Origin: Shinella yambaruensis
GTDB taxonomy: Bacteria; Pseudomonadota; Alphaproteobacteria; Rhizobiales; Rhizobiaceae
Reading direction: 5' to 3'
DNA: 64,000 nucleotides
NCBI RefSeq assembly: GCF_022899355.1
Contig: NZ_JALJCK010000016.1
Span: forward strand, 1-64,000
In this document: positions 33,220-41,939 of the stretch, piece by piece
Numbering within the stretch: position 1 is the first letter of the stretch
Layout of the letters: each line of letters begins with the position of its first letter
Translations under genes and position numbers: made by a program
Notes under the pieces: model-generated
What the model saw: only the letters and a program-made list of their open reading frames with translations
Databases searched by the model: none
Told to the model about the DNA's origin: nothing

Positions 33220-34815
33220 CTACCGGTTGTCGGCAAGGATCATGTCCGCCGCCTTTTCGGCGATCATGATGGTTGGCGAATTGGTATTGCCGGAGGTGAT
33301 CCGCGGCATGATCGAGGCATCGGCGACACGCAGGCGGCCGAGCGCGCGCAGCCGCAGCCGCGGATCGACGACGCTCTCGGCGTCGCCGCCCATCCGCAGC
33401 GTGCCGACGGGATGGAAGATGGTGGTGCCGATGTCGCCGGCAGCCCGTTTCAGCTCCGCGTCGGTCTCGTAGGACGGGCCGGGCTTGTATTCCTCGGGCC
33501 GGAAGCGCGCGAAGGCCGGCTTGGCGACGATCTCGCGCGTCAGGCGGATCGCGCGGACGGCAATGTCCCGGTCGCCCTCCGTCGAGAGATAGTTCGGGCG
33601 GATCTGCGGCTGCATGGAAAAATCAGGGCCGTTGAGATGGACCGAGCCGCGGCTTTCCGGCCGCAGGTTGCACACGCTTGCCGTCATGGCCGGGAAACGG
33701 TGCACGGGATCGCCGAACCTGTCGAGCGAGACGGGCTGCACGTGATATTGCAGGTCCGGCGTCTCCCTGTCCGGGCCGGAACGGGTGAAGATGCCGAGCT
33801 GGCTCGGCGCCATGGACATCGGGCCGGACCGGCGCAGCGCATATTCCAGGCCGATCGACGCCTTGCCGACCAGGCTGCTCGCCTTCTCGTTCAGCGTCGG
33901 CACGCCCGTCACCTTGTAGACCAGGCGAAGCTGCAGATGATCCTGCAGGTTTTCACCGACCCCTCGCACCTCGGCAATCACCGGCACGCCCGCCTGCTGC
34001 AGTACCTCGCCCCGCCCGACGCCGGAAAGCTCGAGGATATGCGGCGAGCCGATCGCCCCGGCGCTGAGGATGGTTTCCCGCCGCGCCCTGACGTTTCGGG
34101 AGACCCCGTCGCGCTGGAACTCAACGCCCGTGACTTCCCCGTTCTCGATCACCAGCCGGCTTGCCTGCGCCTTGGTGAGGATCGTCAGGTTGCTGCGGCC
34201 TCTGGCGGGTTTCAGGAACGCCTTCGCCGTGTTCCAGCGAATGCCCGATCGCTGGTTGACGTCGAAATAGGCGGAGCCCTCATTGTCGCCGCGGTTGAAA
34301 TCCGCCGTCGGCGGGATGCCGGCTTCTTCCGCGGCCTTGCGGAAGGCGTCGAGCACAGCCCAGCGCACGCGCGACGTCTCGACCCGCCATTCGCCGCCGA
34401 CCCCGTGCATCTCGTCAGCGCCGCCATAGTGGTCTTCCGATTTGCGGAAATAGGGCAGCACGTCCTCCCAGCCCCAGCCGTCACAGCCCGCCTGGCGCCA
34501 GAGGTCGTAGTCGCGCGCCTGGCCGCGCATGTAGATCATGCCGTTGATCGAGGAGCAGCCGCCGAGCACCTTCCCGCGCGGATAGTTGAGGGCGCGGCCG
34601 TTCAGCCCCTCTTCCGGCTCGGTGCGAAAACACCAGTCGGTACGCGGATTGTTGATGCAATAGAGATAGCCGACCGGAATATGGATCCAGTGATAGTTGT
34701 CGCTGCCGCCGGCTTCCAGCAGCAGGACGCGATTGGCGCCGTCCGCCGAAAGGCGGTTCGCCAGCACGCTTCCCGCGCTTCCCGCGCCGACGATGATATA
34801 GTCGTATTCCTCCAT
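33220..34815 (-). CDS. GMC-family FAD oxidoreductase (choline dehydrogenase-like)
   Basis: A 531-residue flavoprotein with a dinucleotide-binding motif ([16 protein letters not shown]), the GMC signatures [21 protein letters not shown] and [17 protein letters not shown], and catalytic His468 (HPVGT) with Asn at ~510-512 (NTNSPT). The substrate is an alcohol; many GMC proteins labelled choline dehydrogenase act on other alcohols, so choline is not certain. The start at 34815 ([10 protein letters not shown]) is preferred to 34887. It follows the Liv-type permease by about 100 bases and should be co-transcribed with it. Confidence 0.88.
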   Translation of the reverse strand: MEEYDYIIVGAGSAGSVLANRLSADGANRVLLLEAGGSDNYHWIHIPVGYLYCINNPRTDWCFRTEPEEGLNGRALNYPRGKVLGGCSSINGMIYMRGQARDYDLWRQAGCDGWGWEDVLPYFRKSEDHYGGADEMHGVGGEWRVETSRVRWAVLDAFRKAAEEAGIPPTADFNRGDNEGSAYFDVNQRSGIRWNTAKAFLKPARGRSNLTILTKAQASRLVIENGEVTGVEFQRDGVSRNVRARRETILSAGAIGSPHILELSGVGRGEVLQQAGVPVIAEVRGVGENLQDHLQLRLVYKVTGVPTLNEKASSLVGKASIGLEYALRRSGPMSMAPSQLGIFTRSGPDRETPDLQYHVQPVSLDRFGDPVHRFPAMTASVCNLRPESRGSVHLNGPDFSMQPQIRPNYLSTEGDRDIAVRAIRLTREIVAKPAFARFRPEEYKPGPSYETDAELKRAAGDIGTTIFHPVGTLRMGGDAESVVDPRLRLRALGRLRVADASIMPRITSGNTNSPTIMIAEKAADMILADNR

Positions 34816-34914
34816 TCCAGCCTCCGTCGTCCATCGTTCCCGCGCTCGATGGGGAGCAGCAGGTCGCCATGATCCTGATTGTCGCAAGCGGGGCCGGCGG
34901 CCGGCCCCGGTTCC

Positions 34915-35919
34915 CTACCGCCTGTGCTCGAAGCCCAGCCGCCGCCCGAGGCGGGAGGCATAGAACTCGCCGACGACGCCGCGGCGGAAGAGCAGCACGC
35001 ACGCCATGAAGACCACGCCCGTCACGATCGTTACGGGGAAGTCGGACGTGGCGAGGTAGTTCTGCAAGGTCACGACCAGCCCGGCGCCGAAGACGGGGCC
35101 GATGAGCGTGCCGATGCCGCCGAGCAGCGTCATCAGGATCACCTCGCCGGACATCTGCCAGGTGACGTCGGTCAGCGTCGCGAACTGGAAGACCAGCGCC
35201 TTGACCCCGCCGGCAAGCCCGGCAAGCGCCGCCGACATGACGAAGGCGCCGAGCTTGTAGTACTGCACCGAGTAGCCGAGCGAGACGGCGCGTTGCTCGT
35301 TCTCGCGGATCGATTTCAGGATCATGCCGAAGGGCGAGTTGACGAAGCGCCAGATGATAAGCAGCCCGATCACGAAGACGGCGAGCGTGAAATAGTACAT
35401 GTTGGTGGAGACCGAGAGGTCGACCAGGCCGAAGAGATGGCCGCGCGGCACGCCCTGGATGCCGTCCTCGCCCTTGGTGAACTCCGCCTGCAGGCAGAAG
35501 AAATAGAACATCTGCGAGAGCGCCAGCGTGATCATCGCGAAATAGATGCCCTGCCGGCGGATGGCGAAGAAGCCGATGACGAGGCCGAGCACGGCCGCGC
35601 CGAAAACGCCGAACAGCACGCCCAGTTCCGGCGTCCAGTGCCACTCCTTGACCGCATGCGCGGTGAAATAGGCCGCGCCGCCGAAGAAGGCCGCATGCCC
35701 GAAGGAGAGCAGGCCCGTATAACCGATCAGCAGGTTGAAGGCGCAGGCAAAGAGGGCGAAGCACAGGAGCTTCATCAGGAACACGGGGTAGAGGAAGGCG
35801 GGCGCGACGGCGAGCGCGGCAAGCCCCACCAGGAGGAAACCGAGCCGGATCGAAGACGCCATGGCGCTGTGCGCCTCCGTCCGCCCGCCGGTTTCGGTCG
35901 TTTCAGCCATGTCCGCCAT
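34915..35919 (-). CDS. Branched-chain amino acid-type ABC transporter permease (LivM family)
   Basis: A 334-residue membrane protein with about nine helices. Typical LivM blocks are NLLIGYTGLLSFGHAAFFGG, RRQGIYFAMITLALSQMFYF, SIRENEQRAVSLGYSVQYYK and LLGGIGTLIGPVFGAGLV. Three ATGs are possible (35928, 35919, 35910). The second has GGAAGG nine bases upstream and is chosen. It is the last transporter gene, after LivH. Confidence 0.9.
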   Translation of the reverse strand: MADMAETTETGGRTEAHSAMASSIRLGFLLVGLAALAVAPAFLYPVFLMKLLCFALFACAFNLLIGYTGLLSFGHAAFFGGAAYFTAHAVKEWHWTPELGVLFGVFGAAVLGLVIGFFAIRRQGIYFAMITLALSQMFYFFCLQAEFTKGEDGIQGVPRGHLFGLVDLSVSTNMYYFTLAVFVIGLLIIWRFVNSPFGMILKSIRENEQRAVSLGYSVQYYKLGAFVMSAALAGLAGGVKALVFQFATLTDVTWQMSGEVILMTLLGGIGTLIGPVFGAGLVVTLQNYLATSDFPVTIVTGVVFMACVLLFRRGVVGEFYASRLGRRLGFEHRR

Positions 35920-35920
35920 G

Positions 35921-36808
35921 TCACGCATCCTTCCCGAAGAGACCAGCCGGCCGAAGCAGGAGCACGATGGCCATGATGACGAAGATCACGATGTTCGAGG
36001 CCTCGGGATAGAAGACCTTGGTGAGGCCTTCGGCGATCCCGAGCATGTAGCCCGTGACGATCGCACCGAGGATCGAGCCCATGCCGCCCACGACGACCAC
36101 TGCGAAGACCACGATGATGAGGTTCGTGCCCATCAGCGGCGAGACCTGGTAGATCGGCGCGGCGAGCACGCCGGCGAAGGCGGCGAGCGCGGCGCCGAGG
36201 CCGTAGGTGAGGGTCAGGAGCAGCGGCACGTTGATGCCGAAGGCCTGCACGAGCACGGTGTTCTCGGTCGCCGCACGAAGGTAGGAGCCGAGCTTGGTCT
36301 TCTCGATCAGGAGCCAGGTTCCGAGGCAGGCGACGAGCGAGACGACGACGACCCAGCCGCGATAGTTTGGCAGGAACATGAAGCCGAGATTGGTGCCGCC
36401 GGCAAGCGACGGCGGCACCGAATAGGGCTGGCCGGCCGCGCCGTAGAGATAGCGGAACGTGCCTTCGATCGTCAGCGCCAGGCCGAAGGTGAAGAGCAGG
36501 CCGTAGAGCGGGTCGAGGTCGTAGAGGCGGCTCAGCATCGTGCGCTCGATCAGCGCCCCGAACAGGCCGACGACGAGCGGCGCGATCAGCAGCGCCAGCC
36601 AATAGTTGACCCCGAGATATTGCAGGAGCAGCAGGGCGACGAAAGCGCCCAGCATGTATTGCGCGCCATGCGCGAAGTTGATCACCCGCAGGAGGCCGAA
36701 GATGACGGCGAGGCCGAGGCTCAGGAGGGCATAGAACGAGCCGTTGATCAGCCCGATCAGCAACTGGCCGAGGAATGCCTGCAGGGGAATACCGAAGATC
36801 GTCGTCAT
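35921..36808 (-). CDS. Branched-chain amino acid-type ABC transporter permease (LivH family)
   Basis: A 295-residue membrane protein. Family blocks include LLIGLINGSFYALLSLGLAV, FGLLRVINFAHGAQYMLGAF, LRAATENTVLVQAFGINV and GGMGSILGAIVTGYMLGIAE. It pairs with LivM downstream (abutting) and lies five bases after the LivF-type ATPase, so the five-component transporter is complete. Confidence 0.91.
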   Translation of the reverse strand: MTTIFGIPLQAFLGQLLIGLINGSFYALLSLGLAVIFGLLRVINFAHGAQYMLGAFVALLLLQYLGVNYWLALLIAPLVVGLFGALIERTMLSRLYDLDPLYGLLFTFGLALTIEGTFRYLYGAAGQPYSVPPSLAGGTNLGFMFLPNYRGWVVVVSLVACLGTWLLIEKTKLGSYLRAATENTVLVQAFGINVPLLLTLTYGLGAALAAFAGVLAAPIYQVSPLMGTNLIIVVFAVVVVGGMGSILGAIVTGYMLGIAEGLTKVFYPEASNIVIFVIMAIVLLLRPAGLFGKDA

Positions 36809-36812
36809 GGCG

Positions 36813-37514
36813 TCAGACTCCGAGGACTTTGTGGAGCATGGTCATGCGGTCCGGCAGTTCCGAAACCGGGAAATCCGCCACCATCCGGCCATGGTCCATC
36901 AGATAGAAGCGGTCGGCGATCTTGCTTGCGAAGCGGAAGTTCTGCTCGACGAGCAGGATGGTCATGCCGCGCGCCTTGAGCTTCCTCAGCACCTCGCCGA
37001 TGCGCTGCACGATCACCGGCGCGAGGCCCTCCGTCGGTTCGTCGAGGATCAGGAGACGGACGCCGGTGCGCAGGATGCGCGCCATGGCCAGCATCTGCTG
37101 CTCGCCGCCGGACAGTTTCGTTCCAGGGCTCGTCCGGCGTTCCAGGAGGTTCGGGAAGAGCTCGTAGATCTCGTCGAGCGCCATGCCGCCATCCGCCACG
37201 ACCGGCGGCAGCAGCAGGTTTTCCTCGACGGTGAGGCTCGCGAAGATGCCGCGCTCCTCCGGCACGAAACCGATGCCGGCATGGGCGGTGCGGTGAAGCG
37301 GCACCGACAGCATGTCGCGGCCGGCGAAGCGGATCTCACCGCGGCGCTGGCGGATGATGCCCATGATCGTTCTCAGCGTCGTCGTCTTGCCGACGCCGTT
37401 GCGGCCGAGGATGGTGATCATCTCGCCCTCGCCGACCGACATGTCGACGCCGTGCAGGACGTGGCTTTCGCCATACCAGGCATGCAGGTTGCCGACCTGA
37501 AGAAGCGCTCCCAT
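36813..37514 (-). CDS. Branched-chain amino acid-type ABC transporter ATP-binding protein (LivF family)
   Basis: A 233-residue ATPase with Walker A LGRNGVGKTTTLRTIMGI (near 35), the Q-loop FVPEERGIFASL, signature LSGGEQQMLAMAR (near 135), Walker B LLILDEPTEGLAPV and switch His in LLVEQN. The LivF hallmark EPTEGLAP is present. It starts one base after the LivG stop. Confidence 0.92.
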   Translation of the reverse strand: MGALLQVGNLHAWYGESHVLHGVDMSVGEGEMITILGRNGVGKTTTLRTIMGIIRQRRGEIRFAGRDMLSVPLHRTAHAGIGFVPEERGIFASLTVEENLLLPPVVADGGMALDEIYELFPNLLERRTSPGTKLSGGEQQMLAMARILRTGVRLLILDEPTEGLAPVIVQRIGEVLRKLKARGMTILLVEQNFRFASKIADRFYLMDHGRMVADFPVSELPDRMTMLHKVLGV

Positions 37515-37515
37515 G

Positions 37516-38298
37516 TCAGGCCTCCTCCGTGCCCATATAGGCGACGCGCACCCGCGGGTCCTCGCTCACCGTCCGATAGTCGCCCTCCGCGAGGATCTCC
37601 CCGCGCTGGAGGACGGTCACATGGTCGCAGATGTCGGCGACGACCTTCAGGTTATGCTCCACCATCAGCACGGCGCGATCGCGCGCGACATTGCGGATGA
37701 TGCCCGCCACGACGGCGACGTCCTCCCCGCCCATGCCGGCCATCGGCTCGTCGAGCAGCAGGACCTTCGGATCGAGCGCCAGCGTGGTCGCGATCTCCAG
37801 CACGCGCTTGCGCCCATAGGAAAGGTCCGCCGCCATGACATTGCGTGCCTCCGAGAGGCCGACGGCGGAAATGAGCTGGTCGGCGCGTTCGTTCAGCCGG
37901 TCGAGCGCCGACAGCGGCCGCCAGAACTGCGTGGCGAGCCCGTTCGGCCGCTGCAGGGCGACGCGCACATTGTCGAGCACGGAAAGGTGCGGGAAGACCG
38001 CGGAGATCTGGAACGACCGCACCAGGCCCATGCGGGCGACGCGGTCCGGCGCCATGCCCGTTATGTCGGTCCCGAGCAGGGTGATCGTGCCGCTGGTCGG
38101 GGTCAGGAACTTGGTCAGGAGGTTGAAGACCGTCGTCTTGCCCGCGCCGTTCGGCCCGATGAGGGCATGGACGCGCGCATGGTGCACGTCGAGGTCCACG
38201 TTGCTCACGGCGTTGAAGTCGCCGAAGCGCATGCCGAGGCCGCGGGCGGACAGCACCACCCGCGGCTCCTCCTTGCTTTGTGGTACGGCGAGCGTCAT
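37516..38298 (-). CDS. Branched-chain amino acid-type ABC transporter ATP-binding protein (LivG family)
   Basis: A 260-residue ATPase. Walker A is ALIGPNGAGKTTVFNLLTKF, signature LSYGRKRVLEIATTLA, Walker B VLLLDEPMAGMGGEDV and switch MVEHNLKVV. The open frame begins at a TTG (38304), but ATG 38298 (MTLAVPQSKEE) is the natural start. It follows the binding protein by 18 bases, the one binding-protein junction in the window without a hairpin. Confidence 0.91.
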   Translation of the reverse strand: MTLAVPQSKEEPRVVLSARGLGMRFGDFNAVSNVDLDVHHARVHALIGPNGAGKTTVFNLLTKFLTPTSGTITLLGTDITGMAPDRVARMGLVRSFQISAVFPHLSVLDNVRVALQRPNGLATQFWRPLSALDRLNERADQLISAVGLSEARNVMAADLSYGRKRVLEIATTLALDPKVLLLDEPMAGMGGEDVAVVAGIIRNVARDRAVLMVEHNLKVVADICDHVTVLQRGEILAEGDYRTVSEDPRVRVAYMGTEEA

Positions 38299-38316
38299 CA
38301 CCAAACCGGCCGCCGC

Positions 38317-39522
38317 TTACTGCGAGACCAGCGGGCAGCCGCTCTTGGCCGGATCGATGAAGGCCTCGTCGCCCGGAATGGTCGCCAGCACCTTGTAGTA
38401 GTCCCACGCCACGTCGCTCTCGCCGGGCTTCTTCACTTCCATGAGGTACATGTCGTGGATCATGCGGCCATTGGCGCCGACCTTGCCGTTTTCGGCGAAG
38501 ATGTCGTTGACCGGCATTTCATGCAGCGCCTTGGCGACGGCTTCCGTCTCGTCGGTCCCGGCCTTCTCGATCGCTTTCAGATATTGCAGGACGGCGGAAT
38601 AGGTGCCGGCATGCACCATGTTCGGCATCGCGCCGGTCCGGTCGAAGAAACGCTTGCCGAACTCGGCCGCCTCGGGCGTGCGGTTCCAGTAGAAGCCTTC
38701 CGTCAGCGTCAGACCCTGGGCCGCTTCGAGGCCGAGGCCGTGCACCTCTGCGAGCGTGAAGAGCAGCGCGGCGAGCCGCTGGCCGCCGGCGACGATGCCG
38801 AATTCCGCTGCCTGCTTGATCGAGTTGGACGTGTCGAGGCCGGCATTGGCAAGGCCGATAACCTTGGCGCCCGATGATTGCGCCTGCAGCAGGAAGGATG
38901 AATAGTCCGTGGTCGCCAGCGGATGGCGCACCGCCCCCGAGACCGTGCCGCCGTTCGCCTTGACGAAGTTGGCGGTGTTTTCCTCGAGCGAATAGCCGAA
39001 GGCATAGTCCGCGGTCAGGAAGAACCAGGTATCGCCGCCTTCCTTCACGAGCGCGCCGCCCGTGCCGACGGCGAGCGAATAGGTGTCATAGGCCCAATGG
39101 AAGCCGTAGGGGCTGCACTGGGCGCCCGTCAGTTCGGTCGTGGCCGCGCCGGTGACGATGTCGATCTTCTTCTTTTCCTTGGAGATCGCCTGGACGGCGA
39201 GCGCGACGGAGGACGTCGTCAGCTCCATGATCGCGTCCACCTGCTCGGTGTCGTACCACTGGCGCGCGATGTTCGAAGCGATGTCCGGCTTGTTCTGGTG
39301 GTCGGCGGTGATGACCTCGACGGACGCACCAAGCACCTTGCCGCCGTAATCCTCGACCGCCATCTTGGCCGCCTCGTAGGAATACTTGCCGCCGAAATTG
39401 GCATAGACGCCGGACTGGTCGTTCAGGATGCCGATCTTCACCACGCCGTCGGACGCGTCGGCATAGGCCGCCGTGGAGCTTGCGAGCAGTACGGCCATGG
39501 ATGCAATCAATCTGGTACGCAT
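38317..39522 (-). CDS. ABC transporter substrate-binding protein (Peripla_BP_6, Liv type)
   Basis: A 401-residue periplasmic protein. The signal peptide is MRTRLIASMAVLLASSTAAY, and the mature N-terminus carries VKIGILNDQSGVYANFGGKY. Other typical segments are HQNKPDIASNIARQWYDTEQ, GAQCSPYGFHWAYDTYSLAV and WFFLTADYAFGYSLEEN. The ligand class is broad (amino acids, aromatic acids, alcohol-derived acids), and the adjacent GMC oxidoreductase suggests an alcohol-bearing or choline-like solute. The start at 39522 follows GGGAGGAGAAATC. It is the first gene of the operon running to 33220 or 32269. Confidence 0.9.
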   Translation of the reverse strand: MRTRLIASMAVLLASSTAAYADASDGVVKIGILNDQSGVYANFGGKYSYEAAKMAVEDYGGKVLGASVEVITADHQNKPDIASNIARQWYDTEQVDAIMELTTSSVALAVQAISKEKKKIDIVTGAATTELTGAQCSPYGFHWAYDTYSLAVGTGGALVKEGGDTWFFLTADYAFGYSLEENTANFVKANGGTVSGAVRHPLATTDYSSFLLQAQSSGAKVIGLANAGLDTSNSIKQAAEFGIVAGGQRLAALLFTLAEVHGLGLEAAQGLTLTEGFYWNRTPEAAEFGKRFFDRTGAMPNMVHAGTYSAVLQYLKAIEKAGTDETEAVAKALHEMPVNDIFAENGKVGANGRMIHDMYLMEVKKPGESDVAWDYYKVLATIPGDEAFIDPAKSGCPLVSQ

Positions 39523-39555
39523 GATTTCTCCTCCCAGAGAATACGAAAGTGCAAT

Positions 39556-39682
39556 CTGTTCAAAAATGTCCGGACACTCTCCTCAAAGCGTCTGGCTCGC
39601 CTTGCAGTTTCCGGAATTTCGGCGTTGACACAAGGGCGGATGGCTGGCTATTTGCGAACAAAGCCTGTTCATTTTTGAACAG
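39556..39682. promoter_or_regulatory. Operator pair in the divergent LysR/Liv promoter
   Basis: A perfect palindrome CTGTTCA-TTTT-TGAACAG occupies 39665-39682, just before the LysR start. A half-site with the same core, CTGTTCAAAAATG, lies at 39556-39568, near the binding-protein start. One full and one half site about 110 bases apart fit LysR autorepression with activation of the divergent operon. Confidence 0.6.
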
Positions 39683-39696
39683 ATGGAGCCACGCGC

Positions 39697-40680
39697 GTGC
39701 ATCCGCAGTTTACCTGGGACGACCTGCAGTTCTTCCTCGCGGTGGCGCGGACCGGACACCTTTCCGCGGCGGCACGCCAGCTCCGCACGAGCCATGCCAC
39801 GGTCTCGCGCCGCATCGACCGGCTGGAATTCACCCTCAAGGTCAAGCTCTTCGAGCGCAATGCGCGCGGCTACATCCTCACGCAGATGGGGCAGCGCTTC
39901 GTCGAGACGGCCGAGCGCATCGAGGGCGAGACGGAGCGGCTCCAGGCCGACATCTCCTCCGGCGCGACGTCGCAGCGCGGCGTCGTCCGTCTGAGCGCGC
40001 CCGAAGGCTTTTCCAACTTCTTCTTCGCCGAGCACCTGCCGGCCTTCGTGCGGCAATGTCCGGCGGTCTCGCTGGAACTGGTGACGATCCAGCAGATCAT
40101 GTCGCTCTCGCGCAAGGAGGCCGACGTCGCCGTCACGCTCGATCCGCCGAAGGCCGGTCCCTATTTCGCCGAGAAGATCCTGGACTACAGCCTGCATGTT
40201 TACGGGGCCCGATCTTACCTGGCCGCGAAGCCGCCCATCTCGACGCGGGACGACCTGCTGGCCCATCCCTTCATCGGCTATATCGAGGACATGATCTTCG
40301 CTCCGGGACTGGACTATCTCGGAGACGTTCATCGCGGGATCAAGGCGGCTTTCCAAAGCTCGAGCATCTTCGCCCAGCTGACGGCGACGCGCAACGGCCT
40401 CGGCCTCTGCGTGCTGCCGCATTTTATCGCCGCGCGCTATCCCGAACTCGAAATCGTGCTGCCGCAGACCGTGGACCTGCGGCGCAGCTACTGGTTGCTC
40501 TGCCACCGCGACATGCGCGACGTGCCGCGCATCCGCAGTGTCATCGGGTATCTCGGCGGCATGGTGCGCACCAATGCCCCCCTCTTCGTCCGCGACCGGC
40601 GGGCCGAGGCCTCGACGGACGTTCCGAACGCAAGCCCCGCCGACGAGCCCTATCGCCCGCCCCTCTTGAGCCACAGATAG
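39697..40680 (+). CDS. LysR-family transcriptional regulator
   Basis: A 327-residue protein starting at GTG 39697 (GGAG eight bases upstream). The HTH covers FTWDDLQFFLAVARTGHLSA, with SHATVSRRIDRLE as recognition helix, followed by a LysR substrate domain (VVRLSAPEGFSNFFFAEHLP). The FTWDDLQFFL opening is characteristic of a proteobacterial LysR subgroup. It is divergent from the Liv-type operon. Its last 31 bases overlap the 3' end of the convergent glycosidase gene. Confidence 0.9.
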   Translation: MHPQFTWDDLQFFLAVARTGHLSAAARQLRTSHATVSRRIDRLEFTLKVKLFERNARGYILTQMGQRFVETAERIEGETERLQADISSGATSQRGVVRLSAPEGFSNFFFAEHLPAFVRQCPAVSLELVTIQQIMSLSRKEADVAVTLDPPKAGPYFAEKILDYSLHVYGARSYLAAKPPISTRDDLLAHPFIGYIEDMIFAPGLDYLGDVHRGIKAAFQSSSIFAQLTATRNGLGLCVLPHFIAARYPELEIVLPQTVDLRRSYWLLCHRDMRDVPRIRSVIGYLGGMVRTNAPLFVRDRRAEASTDVPNASPADEPYRPPLLSHR

Positions 40681-41939
40681 GCAGCCGCGGTCCACGAGAA
40701 GCCGAGGCCGCCGCAGCCCTCGCCGGTTTCCGGATCGAAGTACTCGGCAAAGCCTTCGCGTTCGATTGCCGAGAGCGTCGAGCCTCGCAGCTCCTCGGCG
40801 AAGGCGCCTTCGCCATTGCGGCGCAACCCCTCGATCAGCAGCCAGTTGATGATGCCCCAGGCAGGGCCGCGCCAGTAGCGCTTCGGCTCATAGGCGGCAA
40901 GGCCGGGCTTCGTCGTCGGGAATGCAACCTTCAGGCCGGCCGACCAGCGCCGCATCTCCGCGACGGCGGCCGACGCCATCGCGGCTTCCAGGTCGAGCGC
41001 GAGAAGCGGGAGGAAGCCCGCCTGCGTCGCCGCCTCGATGTCCGCGCCGGATACGAGGTCGCGCGAGACGAAGCGGGACAGCGCCGGGCGCCACTGGCCG
41101 AGGATGGCCTTGCGGCTGAGGGCGTTGAAGGCTGCGATCTCTTCCGCCTCTTCCGTCCTGCCGAACAGGCGGGCGAGATGCTCCAGATCCTCGCCCGCCT
41201 TCAGGAGGATGGCCGTCGTCTGGATTTCGGCAACCTTGAACGGCGCCCTCACCCACTGCTCCGCCGGGTTCCAGTCGCAGTCGGCATAGGTATCCACCAG
41301 ATGGATGAAGCGGCGATAGTCCTCGTCGCGCGGCCGCATGTCCGCATGCACATGGCCGATGTCCTTGCGCACCACGGGCGTCGTGGTGGTAGTCGGTACG
41401 CGCGCCATCGCCGCGTCCCAGGCCGGCGAGTTGTCGCTGCCGCTTTCCCAGGGATGCAGCAGCGCGACGAGGCCGGTTCCCTCCGGGTCGCGGGCGGCAT
41501 ACCACCAGCGATGCCATTTGAGTGCGGCAAGATAGAGCGCAAGCGTGCGCTCCCTTGCCCCCTCGTCCGCGGCGTCGTGCACCTGGCGAAGGGCAATGGC
41601 GAAGACCGGCGGCTGGGTTATCCCCGACGTCGGAATGCCGTGCTTCGTGCGCCAGACGGAGGGACCGGGAAAATAGGTGTCGCTCGGCTGGTGGAAGACG
41701 ATGTGCGGGATCATGCCGTCGGCCCACTGGCCTTCGGCAAGGCGCTCCAGCTCGCGATAGGCCCGGTCGACGTCGTAGAGGGCAAAGCCCATCGCGACGA
41801 AGGCCGAATCCCAGTTCCACTGGAAAGGATAGAGACGGTCGGTGGGGACCGTATAGCCGCCGCGGTCGTTCACGGCCAGGATGCGTCTGGCTTCTTGGAT
41901 ATGGTCTGTCATGGTCTGCTCTGATGTTTCTGTGTTCAT
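40650..41939 (-). CDS. MGH1-like/GH63 glycoside hydrolase (glucosylglycerate or mannosylglycerate hydrolase type)
   Basis: A 429-residue (alpha/alpha)6-barrel glycosidase, cytoplasmic (no signal peptide). Typical GH63/GH37 landmarks are YPFQWNWDSAFVAMG (near 37-51), HPWESGSDNSPAWD (general acid, probably Asp169) and GEGCGGLGFSWTAAAYLWL (base, probably Glu407). The closest class I recognise is the MGH1-like group that hydrolyses the osmolytes glucosylglycerate and mannosylglycerate. The start overlaps the ATPase stop (ATGA); ATG 41912 is an alternative. As the last gene of a LacI-controlled sugar ABC operon, it would hydrolyse the imported glycoside. Confidence 0.83.
   Translation of the reverse strand: MNTETSEQTMTDHIQEARRILAVNDRGGYTVPTDRLYPFQWNWDSAFVAMGFALYDVDRAYRELERLAEGQWADGMIPHIVFHQPSDTYFPGPSVWRTKHGIPTSGITQPPVFAIALRQVHDAADEGARERTLALYLAALKWHRWWYAARDPEGTGLVALLHPWESGSDNSPAWDAAMARVPTTTTTPVVRKDIGHVHADMRPRDEDYRRFIHLVDTYADCDWNPAEQWVRAPFKVAEIQTTAILLKAGEDLEHLARLFGRTEEAEEIAAFNALSRKAILGQWRPALSRFVSRDLVSGADIEAATQAGFLPLLALDLEAAMASAAVAEMRRWSAGLKVAFPTTKPGLAAYEPKRYWRGPAWGIINWLLIEGLRRNGEGAFAEELRGSTLSAIEREGFAEYFDPETGEGCGGLGFSWTAAAYLWLKRGGR

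Noticed and set aside
33220-34815. Calling the GMC oxidoreductase choline dehydrogenase (betA)
   Set aside because: Many GMC proteins carry this label. No betaine-aldehyde dehydrogenase or BetI is adjacent and the operon carries a Liv-type transporter.
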